Part shown: one piece after another, positions 27,355-34,649 of the stretch
How the letters are laid out: every line of letters starts with the position of its first letter
How positions within the stretch are numbered: the first letter of the stretch is position 1
DNA from: Planctomycetota bacterium
GTDB taxonomy: Bacteria; Planctomycetota; Phycisphaerae; UBA1845; PWPN01
NCBI GenBank assembly: GCA_029550525.1
Contig: JAKPHF010000064.1
Coordinates: forward strand, 62,001-126,000
Direction: 5' to 3'
Length of the DNA stretch: 64,000 nucleotides
Notes under the pieces: generated by a model
Database searches by the model: none
What the model was told of the DNA's origin: nothing
The model's input: the letters and a program-made list of their open reading frames with translations, nothing else
Translations under genes and position numbers: made by a program

Positions 27355-30300
27355 ATGGATTGTCGGCGCGTCTGGACGAGTATCGTTCTTTCGAGCTTGT
27401 GGCTGACGTCGGCCGCTTGGGCGGCAGAGCCAACGCGGGTAGGCGAGAGCCTGCTGTTCGAAGCGGAGGACTGGACCACGCCGCGTGAAGCCTGGTTGGC
27501 CGATCGCGACACGGAGGATCGGTGGAATCTCTGGAGCCAGAACGCGTCGGCCGGTTGGTCGGGTGGCGTCGTGCTACGTTCGCCAATCATTCGCGAGGAT
27601 CGGGCGACGCCCGAGGCCGGAGCGCCGCCGCTGCACACACGGCTGGAAGGCATTCCCCCTGGCGTGTACGAGGTGGTGCTCAATCGCACCGGCCGCAAGC
27701 TGGCCGTCTCGCTCGACGGCAAGAACTGGCGGCCGACCGAATGCAACGCCGAGGACAACCTCGGCGTGTTCCGGATCGACGATGGCACATTCCAACTCTG
27801 GATCGACGACCGTTATTGCACGCCATCGAACATCGGCCCGGGCTACTACGACTACATCCGCCTCGACCCGTTCAAGCCGCCGACGCTGAGCCACTTCGAA
27901 GCATTCGCCGCGCCCGACAAGTCCGGCAACCCGGCCGGTTACGAGATCGTCTGGACATCGGATCGGCCGGTGCCCACGGGCATGCTGGAGATCGATTATG
28001 ACGGCAGTTTTGAGCGGGTGATCATCGATCGCGACGGCTCGCCCAAGCTGCGCAATCATCGGCATCCCGTGCCCGCTTTCGCCTGGTCGATGCCGCGGAT
28101 CAAGGTTCGTGTCGCCATCCCGTTCGCCAAAGACTTCGAGTGGACATCCGAGCCGGTCGAACTCACGTTGCCGCGCGGCACAACCAGACAGCAGGCGAAG
28201 CCATCCATTGACATTGCGCTTACGCCGGCCGGCCCGATCGTGCCCGAGCGGCCCATCCTGGCCGGCATCCCGTTCAGTCCCAGCGCATTGTGGAGAGTTG
28301 ATGAACTCGTCGCAGTGGATCAGGCGGGCAATCTGCCGACGCAGAACACCGTGGCCGCTCGCTGGCCGGATGGCAGCGTGCGCTGGCTGTTCACGCGCGT
28401 TGCCGCCCGCAAGGAATCGACCGAGGTTCGGCTGGTCTCGGCACCCACTCCGTCCGGTAGCCGCTTTGCCGACGAGCAGTTGGCTTTAGTCGGGGAGGAT
28501 GCGATCCGGTGGAACGATCGCTTGCTGGAGTGCGAATGGACACCGGAGCGCTTCGCGTTGTTCGATCGCGTTTCGCGACACGGTGGGCGTTCGATCACCG
28601 GCAAGCCCGAGTTGGGCAACGTCCGCGTGATCGACGGCAACGGCCGTGCGTGGGGACTCGGACGCCCCGAGCGCAGCGAATGGGAAGAGACCGGGCCCGT
28701 ACGAACGGTGCTGCGGGTGGAAGGACACTTCGCCGCCGACAACGGCGAGAAGGGGCTCGCCTACCGACTTCGCTATTTCTTCACGGCCGGCTCGCCGCTG
28801 GTGCAGGTGCAGTTGACGCTCATCCATGATGTTGACGGCTCCGAGTTCCAGCGGATTCGGAGTCTCGCGTTTCGCATCCCTATCGCGGGTGAGGAACCGC
28901 TGCGCGGACAACTGCCGGGCGGCGAACCGGTCGATGTCACCGAGCCGGGCCGGCACGAGCTTTGGCAGCTCGATGCGAACCGGCTGCGCACCATCACGAA
29001 CGGGCAGACGAGTGAGAAATCCGCGCGCTCGCCGGGCTGGGCGGTCGTGCAGCGGGGCGGCCAGGAAATCGCGCTGGCCGTGCGCGACTTCTGGCAGACG
29101 TGGCCCAAGTCGATCGCGCTCAAGCCTGACGGTCTGCACGTGCGGCTGCTGCCCGAACTGGGCAAAGACAAGTACGTCGCCAAGGACCTCATGGACTGGA
29201 TGCGGCAGGGCTACGCGTTCGATGACGACGGGTGCTACCTGCTGCGTCGCGGCATGGCGCTGCGTCACGAGTTCTGGGTGCGTTTCGGTCAGGCGGGCGA
29301 CGTGGTCGAACAGGGCGGGCCGGATGCGTGGGCCACGGGCGTGCTGAGCCTGCCGTATGCGGCGGTTGATCCCGAGCAGTACTGTCGGTCGGGTGCGTTC
29401 GGGCCGGTGCGTACAGCTGCCGCCGATAACCGACCCGAGTACGAAGCGCTGGTTGAGCGAAACGTCCGGGTGGTGCTCGATCTGCGTGAAAGCGCGGGCG
29501 AGTACGGCTGGATGAACTTCGGCGACTGGCACGGTGAGCGCACGTACAACTGGGGCAACAACGAGTACGACCTCAGTTGGACCATGGCGCTGCAGTTCGC
29601 CCGTACGGGGCGCTGGGACTACTTCGCGGTCGGCCGAGACATGGCCGTCCATCACGCGACCGTAGACACCATCCATGCGCCCATTGACGAGCGCATGCCC
29701 GGCCGCGTGTGGACGCACTGCGTGGGGCACGTGGGCGCGGGCGATCGAATGCCTTCGACCGGGCCCGCCGGCGGTCTGCTCGAGGCGTGGCTCAAGACCG
29801 ACGTGTACAACCAGCACTTCTATCGCGGCATGGTGGACGCCAGCGGCCACATCTACCAGGAAGGCAATTTCGCGTACTACTTCCTCACCGGCGACCGCGA
29901 CCTGCTCGAAAGGGCTGAGATGGTCTGCTCGGCCCAGGCCGCTTACCTGACGCCCACTTTTGATTTCCGCATCGAGCGCGGTGCCGGCTGGCCGCTTTCC
30001 AATGCGGTCGCGGCCTACGAGGCGACGGGCAATCCGTACTATCTGAACGCGGCCCGCATCTACGTCGAGCGCATCCTCGAAAAGCAGGACCCGGTGGGTG
30101 GCGGCTGGCTCCTCCCGCAGCCGCCCAGCGAGTGCGACGGCCAGACGGGCATCGGCGGCAAGGCGTTCGCCACCGGTATTCTGCTCTACGGATTGATGCG
30201 CTACGACCTCGTCGAGCCGCGGCCCGACGTGAAGGATTGCATCGTCAACGCGTGTCGCTGGCTGGTCGAGCAGACGTGGAACGACGAGAAGGCAGGCTTC

Positions 30301-30552
30301 CGCTACAAGACCGGCTGCGATCTGTATCGCGACGACGCAGGTAATGGTGCGGTCAACGCGTTATGCCTGCCCGGCCTGGCGTACGGGTATGAACTCAGCA
30401 GCGATGAGCGATTCCTGCACGTGCTGCATAAAGGCTACGCCATGATGTGCGCCTACACGGGAACCGATGGCAAACGGACCGGCATGGTCTGCCGGCAATC
30501 AGCATTTGCGCTGCCCACGTTGTCCGCGACCACCCGGCCGCATGCCGAATAG
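27355..30552 (+). CDS. Large secreted protein, exo-rhamnogalacturonan-lyase-like (PcRGLX/YetA type)
   Basis: This 1065-residue protein has a signal peptide (WTSIVLSSLWLTSAAWAA). Its middle region contains GIPFSPSAL and VAARWPDGSVRWLFTRVAA, a pattern typical of YetA/exo-rhamnogalacturonan lyase-like proteins. The C-terminal half looks like an alpha/alpha toroid (WGNNEYDLSWTMALQFARTG, GHIYQEGNFAYYFLTGDRD, GNPYYLNAARIYVERIL). It is probably a periplasmic or extracellular polysaccharide-degrading enzyme of the PL26-like group. The family call rests on remembered motifs. GGAGG precedes the ATG. Confidence 0.6.
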   Translation: MDCRRVWTSIVLSSLWLTSAAWAAEPTRVGESLLFEAEDWTTPREAWLADRDTEDRWNLWSQNASAGWSGGVVLRSPIIREDRATPEAGAPPLHTRLEGIPPGVYEVVLNRTGRKLAVSLDGKNWRPTECNAEDNLGVFRIDDGTFQLWIDDRYCTPSNIGPGYYDYIRLDPFKPPTLSHFEAFAAPDKSGNPAGYEIVWTSDRPVPTGMLEIDYDGSFERVIIDRDGSPKLRNHRHPVPAFAWSMPRIKVRVAIPFAKDFEWTSEPVELTLPRGTTRQQAKPSIDIALTPAGPIVPERPILAGIPFSPSALWRVDELVAVDQAGNLPTQNTVAARWPDGSVRWLFTRVAARKESTEVRLVSAPTPSGSRFADEQLALVGEDAIRWNDRLLECEWTPERFALFDRVSRHGGRSITGKPELGNVRVIDGNGRAWGLGRPERSEWEETGPVRTVLRVEGHFAADNGEKGLAYRLRYFFTAGSPLVQVQLTLIHDVDGSEFQRIRSLAFRIPIAGEEPLRGQLPGGEPVDVTEPGRHELWQLDANRLRTITNGQTSEKSARSPGWAVVQRGGQEIALAVRDFWQTWPKSIALKPDGLHVRLLPELGKDKYVAKDLMDWMRQGYAFDDDGCYLLRRGMALRHEFWVRFGQAGDVVEQGGPDAWATGVLSLPYAAVDPEQYCRSGAFGPVRTAAADNRPEYEALVERNVRVVLDLRESAGEYGWMNFGDWHGERTYNWGNNEYDLSWTMALQFARTGRWDYFAVGRDMAVHHATVDTIHAPIDERMPGRVWTHCVGHVGAGDRMPSTGPAGGLLEAWLKTDVYNQHFYRGMVDASGHIYQEGNFAYYFLTGDRDLLERAEMVCSAQAAYLTPTFDFRIERGAGWPLSNAVAAYEATGNPYYLNAARIYVERILEKQDPVGGGWLLPQPPSECDGQTGIGGKAFATGILLYGLMRYDLVEPRPDVKDCIVNACRWLVEQTWNDEKAGFRYKTGCDLYRDDAGNGAVNALCLPGLAYGYELSSDERFLHVLHKGYAMMCAYTGTDGKRTGMVCRQSAFALPTLSATTRPHAE

Positions 30553-30584
30553 CCGACCGCTCGCGAGTGCGGAATTGGGTTAAT

Positions 30585-30627
30585 AGGAGGCAACGGAGAA
30601 GCTTCTCTGTTATCTCCGTTGCCTCCT
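30585..30627. terminator. 15-bp perfect hairpin downstream of the lyase-like gene
   Basis: AGGAGGCAACGGAGA (30585-30599) pairs with 30613-30627, and the right arm is followed by GTAAAAAATTC. The stem is made of the same 9-nt words (GGAGGCAAC, GGAGATAAC) as the tract at 4114-4140. Position after the stop suggests a transcription-end or mRNA-stabilising role. Confidence 0.6.
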
Positions 30628-30684
30628 GTAAAAAATTCTTTCTTGATCGCTGCCCGTCCGTGCTATCCGTGGTCAAGAACAGAC

Positions 30685-30726
30685 TTTCTCCTCCTGAGGC
30701 CGGCACGCCGGCCTCAGGAGGAGAAA
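30685..30726. repeat. 20-bp perfect palindrome with 2-nt centre
   Basis: TTTCTCCTCCTGAGGCCGGC (30685-30704) is followed by AC and by its exact reverse complement (30707-30726). It is the strongest inverted repeat seen in the window and could extrude as a cruciform. It lies in the repeat-filled gap between the lyase-like and larA-like genes (convergent). Confidence 0.8.
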
Positions 30727-30760
30727 AGAGAAAAAGATTGATGTATCGGTGCCTCGCTTT

Positions 30761-30810
30761 CCGGGGGCCTACGCCGCCCGGCTATTCACTTGCGCCCCGT
30801 CGGGGCGAAG
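30761..30810. repeat. Two-hairpin dispersed element, copy A
   Basis: A first hairpin, CCGGGGGCCTACGCCGCCCGG (21 nt region 30761-30781, one mismatch), is followed by GCTATTCACTTG. A second hairpin, GCGCCCC-GTC-GGGGCG, lies at 30792-30807. The same order of hairpin, GCTATT spacer and second hairpin occurs at 34520-34570. Confidence 0.6.
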
Positions 30811-30840
30811 ACAGGCAGACGACGCCGTGCATGACGACTC

Positions 30841-30888
30841 GGTGACACAACGACGCGGTGACGCGGAGACGCGGCGAACGAGACGAAG
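30841..30888. repeat. 8-nt periodic tract (GGTGACGC type)
   Basis: There are six 8-nt units, including AACGACGC, GGTGACGC, GGAGACGC and GGCGAACG. It is the only clear period-8 tract seen, and it lies in the same gap as the 7-nt and palindromic repeats. Confidence 0.6.
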
Positions 30889-30969
30889 GCACCGGCCGCG
30901 CGATAGCGTCGAGGCTTGGGGAGGGCGGTTCTGCGGGCGAGCTCGAATCTCGCCACCCAGCCCGCAGCC

Positions 30970-31039
30970 CTCAAGCCTCAGGTCTCAGGACTCAAGTCTT
31001 CTTCCCCAGCCCCCAGGCCCTAGTCTCCAGCCCCCTCTC
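30970..31039. repeat. Heptanucleotide tract joining CTCAGGT and CCCCAGT families, abutting the larA-like stop
   Basis: The first four units are CTCAAGC, CTCAGGT, CTCAGGA and CTCAAGT. After one intermediate unit, the next units are CCCAGCC, CCCAGGC, CCTAGTC and TCCAGCC, all in one unbroken 7-nt phase. The tract ends at 31039, and the larA-like stop codon (TGA on the minus strand) is at 31040-31042. Confidence 0.75.
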
Positions 31040-32320
31040 TCACAGTCCCGCGAGGCGTTCAAACGCGCTCATGTCCTTGAGCCGATAGAGGATCTCGCCG
31101 GCCTTGGGCACCATGAGGATGCCTTCGGATTCGCGGTTGGCGTAATCGGCCGGGTTGATCGAATCGGGATCCATGTAGCCTAGGTTGATCTTGCGGCAAC
31201 GGCTCTCGGGGATGCGGGTGGCCAACACGACGTTGACGCGGGGCTTCTCCACGCCGTTTTCGTACGTGCCCACGCCGCGCACGTGTGTGCTGTGGGCGAT
31301 CACGCCCCAAGGATACCGGCTGAACTTGTCCCACTGTTTGACGAAGTAATCGCGGGTGTGATAGCCAATCTCGTCGAGCACCTTGCCGTGCGAGTACGAC
31401 ACCTCGTCGATGTGGGGGGCGTAGATGATGAGCGTGCCACCGTCGGCCACCGCGGGCTCCATCTTGTACATGCACTTGCCGGCTGTCCAGATGTCGTCGT
31501 ACATCTTCGGCGCACAGCTGAGGATGGTCTTGTACGGCTTGTCGATGTACTTGATGTGCAGCGAACTGGATAGCTCGGTGGCCGCCTTCCACGCCTCGCG
31601 GACCGGGCCGGCGAACGCGCCGGCCACGTCGTCCTTATTCACCACGTAGCCGATGAGACTCCGCTCGCCCGGCACGAGGTCTGCCGCGGCCTCGATCGCC
31701 GCCCGGACGCGCGTCTCGCGCGTGCCGTTGACCACCGGGTTGGTCAGGAGCGCACCCACCCAGTGCGTGAAGTTGATCACCTCGGGAGCGGCGATGCCCG
31801 GGAAGAAATACTTGTGTCCGCCCGAGAAACCCACGACCTCGTGCGGGAACACCGGCCCGCAGATGATCACGTGGTCGTAGTCGAACACGAGCCGGTTGAT
31901 CTTGACCGGCACCTCGATGCTGAGCATGCCGTTGGTCAACTCTTCGACTTGCTGGTGGCTGAGCGTGCCCACCTGCCGCAGGGCGGCCGGGTTGTTCCAC
32001 TCGTGGTTGTGCACCCGCACGCTCGCGTACTTCGCCTCGCGTTCAGCCGGCGTGAGCTTCAGCAACTCGTTGATCTTCTCCTCGGGCATGGGCGGGTGCG
32101 TGCCCAGGGCGATCAGAAAGTCGATCTGCTTGGCCCGGCCCATGAGCGTGTCGGCGATGACGCGGAACCACGTTCCGGTGGGACCGCTCCGGGTATGGTC
32201 GGGAATGACGGCCAGGACGCGCTTGCCGTCCAGGCCGGTGGCGGAAACGTGGCGCTCGACCAGGTTGCGCATATCAGCTTCGGTCAGCGGGCCGGCGGGG
32301 TTCGTCTGCGAAATCAGCAT
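31040..32320 (-). CDS. LarA-like nickel-dependent racemase domain protein (DUF2088)
   Basis: The 426-residue protein has LarA-family motifs: AVIPDHTRSGP and ALGTHPPMPEEKI, a histidine-bearing VRVHNHEWNN, and GPVFPHEVVGFSGGHKYFFP. These histidines and lysine are at positions that in lactate racemase contact substrate and the nickel-pincer cofactor. The family racemises various 2-hydroxy acids, so the substrate is unknown. I chose the ATG at 32320 because CAGGAG precedes it; the frame opens at 32362. No larB/C/E genes are nearby. Confidence 0.82.
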   Translation of the reverse strand: MLISQTNPAGPLTEADMRNLVERHVSATGLDGKRVLAVIPDHTRSGPTGTWFRVIADTLMGRAKQIDFLIALGTHPPMPEEKINELLKLTPAEREAKYASVRVHNHEWNNPAALRQVGTLSHQQVEELTNGMLSIEVPVKINRLVFDYDHVIICGPVFPHEVVGFSGGHKYFFPGIAAPEVINFTHWVGALLTNPVVNGTRETRVRAAIEAAADLVPGERSLIGYVVNKDDVAGAFAGPVREAWKAATELSSSLHIKYIDKPYKTILSCAPKMYDDIWTAGKCMYKMEPAVADGGTLIIYAPHIDEVSYSHGKVLDEIGYHTRDYFVKQWDKFSRYPWGVIAHSTHVRGVGTYENGVEKPRVNVVLATRIPESRCRKINLGYMDPDSINPADYANRESEGILMVPKAGEILYRLKDMSAFERLAGL

Positions 32321-32421
32321 GCGAGGCAACTCCTGCAAAGGACAGCAAATCAAGAGCCTCATTATAACGCGGGCGAATGTGGCTGCGAGGCGCGGGCCGG
32401 GCGGTGTCCAAGTCCGGAAAG

Positions 32422-32449
32422 GCGAATGACGAAATCTGAATGACGAAGG
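32422..32449. repeat. Short heptanucleotide tract (TGACGAA family), 4 units
   Basis: The units GCGAATG, ACGAAAT, CTGAATG and ACGAAGG belong to the same word family as 622-768 and the right half of 44930-45006. The tract lies between the divergent larA-like and deacylase genes. Confidence 0.6.
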
Positions 32450-32566
32450 GGGACCGAATGGCGGAACATTTGGCTACCCAGCCACGGCGGATGGCTGTAA
32501 GCTGTCGGTGCCATGTCCTGGCGATTCCGCCGGGAGGCAGGGGTGCATATCGCGGAGAACGAAACC

Positions 32567-34273
32567 ATGTTGCCAGGCTGGACACGGCTATTGTCGGTGG
32601 TGGTTCTCATGAGCACAGGGGGTGGCCTCGTGCAGGCCGCTGCGGCCAAGGCGAAGCCGGGGCAGCAACCAGCTCGGGCTGCGGCGGCGCACCGGTACGA
32701 CCTGGTGATTCGCAACGGCCGGGTCATGGACGGCTCGGGTAATTCCTGGTTCTACGACGACGTCGGCGTGCGGAACGGGAAGATTGTCACCATCGGCCGG
32801 ATCGCTCCCGGAGCAGGAACCAAGGAGATCGACGCGACGGGCCTGGTCGTGGCTCCCGGCTTCATCGATGTCCACACGCACGCGGACGAGGATCTGCACA
32901 AGCATCCCCGAGCGGAGAATTTTATCCGTGACGGCGTGACCACCATCGTCACTGGCAACTGCGGGAGCAGCGTGACGGATGTTCGCGGTTACTTTCACCA
33001 ACTCGAGAAGAAAGGCGTGGCCGTCAATGTGGCCACACTGATCGGTCACAACTCCATCCTTCGCGCCGTCAAGGGAGATCGCGCGGACAAGCTGACCACC
33101 GCCCAGATGGACAAGGCCAAGCAGATGGTCCGGCAGGCCATGCTCGATGGCGCGGTGGGCATGTCCACTGGCTTGATCTATACGCCCGGCACGTACAGCG
33201 AGACCGAAGAGATCATCGAATTGCAGAAGGTGGCGGCAGAGTACGGCGGCATCTACGCCACACACATGCGCGACGAGGCTCGCGAGATTCTTGCCGCCAT
33301 CGATGAGGCCTTGCGGGTCGGGCGCGAGTCGGGCAGCCGCGTCCAAATCTCGCATTTCAAGATGCCGACGGACGTGGCCCGGTCGATGGGCGGCAGCAAA
33401 GTGACGCTGGCGCGGGTGATGGAGGCGCGGGCTGCCGGTCAGGAGGTCTGGCTCGACCAGTATCCGTACACCGCGTCGAGCACGGGCATCGCCTCGCTGC
33501 TTCCGTCGTGGGTCCGCGAGGAGGGGAACGACCGGGCACGGCAGGTCTTGCAGGATCCCGCCTCGCTCGAACGCGTGCTGGCGGACATGCGGCAGTCGCA
33601 CGAGATCGAACGGCAGCGGCGGGACATGTCGTACGCGGTGATCTCGTCGTGCAGCGCGTACCCGGAATACGTGGGCAAGAACATCAAGCAGATCGCCCAG
33701 ATGATGAAGCGCCAGCGCGAGCAGGCCGCCGACGCTTCCGCGGGCGGCGGAGACGAACTGCCCGAGGTGACGTCGCGCGAGCAGTACCTGGCGATCATCG
33801 ACATTTTCTTGAAGGGCGGCGCATCGTGCGTCTTCCACAGCTTCAGCGAGGAGCAGGTGGAGAACATCATGCGCCATCCGCTGACGGCCGTCTGTTCGGA
33901 CAGCGGTGTGCGCGTGTTCGGTGAGGGCCAGCCGCACCCGCGGGGCTACGGGTCGAACAGCCGAGTGCTGGGGCGGTACGTCCGCGAACGCGGCGTGATC
34001 ACGCTGGAGGAGGCCATCCGTAAGATGACCTCGATGCCGGCCCTGGCGTTCCGCTTCAAGGATCGCGGCTTACTGCGCGAGGGATTTTGGGCCGATATCA
34101 CCATCTTCGATCCGCAGACCGTCGCCGATCAGGCAACGTTCGAGCAGCCGCACCAGTACGCCAAGGGCATCATCCACGTCATCGTCAACGGGCAGCCCGT
34201 GGTGGAGAACGAAGAAGTCACCGGCGCGCTGCCCGGCATGCCGTTGTACGGCCCCGGCCGCGTCGACAAATGA
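32567..34273 (+). CDS. Exported N-acyl-D-amino-acid deacylase (amidohydrolase superfamily)
   Basis: This 568-residue protein has an N-terminal signal peptide (LLSVVVLMSTGGGLVQAAAA). The amidohydrolase features are YDLVIRNGRVMDGSG, the metal-binding VAPGFIDVHTHAD, TTIVTGNCGSSV, ATHMRDEA, and the C-terminal ALAFRFKDRGLLREGFWADI. These match the D-aminoacylase subgroup. It may act on N-acyl-D-amino acids from peptidoglycan or D-peptides in the periplasm. The start is placed at the ATG at 32567, with GGAG upstream; the frame opens at 32513. Confidence 0.85.
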   Translation: MLPGWTRLLSVVVLMSTGGGLVQAAAAKAKPGQQPARAAAAHRYDLVIRNGRVMDGSGNSWFYDDVGVRNGKIVTIGRIAPGAGTKEIDATGLVVAPGFIDVHTHADEDLHKHPRAENFIRDGVTTIVTGNCGSSVTDVRGYFHQLEKKGVAVNVATLIGHNSILRAVKGDRADKLTTAQMDKAKQMVRQAMLDGAVGMSTGLIYTPGTYSETEEIIELQKVAAEYGGIYATHMRDEAREILAAIDEALRVGRESGSRVQISHFKMPTDVARSMGGSKVTLARVMEARAAGQEVWLDQYPYTASSTGIASLLPSWVREEGNDRARQVLQDPASLERVLADMRQSHEIERQRRDMSYAVISSCSAYPEYVGKNIKQIAQMMKRQREQAADASAGGGDELPEVTSREQYLAIIDIFLKGGASCVFHSFSEEQVENIMRHPLTAVCSDSGVRVFGEGQPHPRGYGSNSRVLGRYVRERGVITLEEAIRKMTSMPALAFRFKDRGLLREGFWADITIFDPQTVADQATFEQPHQYAKGIIHVIVNGQPVVENEEVTGALPGMPLYGPGRVDK

Positions 34274-34281
34274 CGCAATAT

Positions 34282-34325
34282 TGTGGTGCAGGCATCCTGC
34301 CTGCACGTGTTTGCCGTGCAGGAGA
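34282..34325. repeat. Dispersed palindromic element (GCAGGCATCCTGCCTGC), partial copy
   Basis: GTGGTGCAGGCATCCTGCCT continues into GCACGTGTTTGCCGTGCAGG. The first hairpin is intact; the second differs from the 18865-18914 copy. Confidence 0.65.
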
Positions 34326-34330
34326 TCGAC

Positions 34331-34410
34331 GTGGCTTCGCGCTGAAAGGGCGCGAAGTCAGTAGAGAGAGAGCGGCGCGGCTTCGCCCCGAAGGGGCGCG
34401 AAGTCAGTAG
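34331..34410. repeat. Direct repeat of a 34-bp hairpin unit, two copies
   Basis: The two copies at 34331-34364 and 34377-34410 share GGCTTCGC, a short variable hairpin, and GGGCGCGAAGTCAGTAG. Each unit can fold (CTTCGCGC with GCGCGAAG type pairing). They are 46 bp apart from start to start. Confidence 0.7.
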
Positions 34411-34455
34411 CCGTGGGCGTTCGGCCACGGACCGCTGGCTACCCAAAAAACATCT

Positions 34456-34498
34456 CCTTGTCAATCTGAGGGCGGTCGCCGCCCTCAGGTTGACAAGG
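34456..34498. repeat. 20-bp near-perfect palindrome
   Basis: CCTTGTCAATCTGAGGGCGG (34456-34475), loop TCG, then its complement at 34479-34498 with a single T:G mismatch pair. It is similar in style to the palindrome at 30685-30726 (a CTGAG(G) shoulder around a GC-rich centre). Confidence 0.75.
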
Positions 34499-34519
34499 GT
34501 AGCTAGTGCGGGGCCCGCA

Positions 34520-34570
34520 CCGGCGGCTCACGCCGCCGGCTATTGACCGGCGCCCCTACGGGGCGAGAAG
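34520..34570. repeat. Two-hairpin dispersed element, copy B
   Basis: CCGGCGGC-TCAC-GCCGCCGG (34520-34539) is followed by CTATTGACCG and then CGCCCC-TAC-GGGGCG (34551-34565) and GAGAAGG. It is homologous in layout to 30761-30810; the stems differ in sequence but keep complementarity. Confidence 0.65.
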
Positions 34571-34591
34571 GTGCCGTACGCTGAACACGTA

Positions 34592-34630
34592 CTCCTGCCT
34601 GCACATGCACGCTGGAAGCGTGCACCACAA
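34592..34630. repeat. Dispersed palindromic element (CACGCTGGAAGCGTG), partial copy
   Basis: TCCTGCCTGCACATGCACGC is followed by TGGAAGCGTGCACCACAA. The second hairpin is identical to the copy at 18865-18914. It lies 20 bp before the stop of the PQQ-dehydrogenase-like gene. Confidence 0.7.
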
Positions 34631-34649
34631 GAAACGCGGACATCTACTC

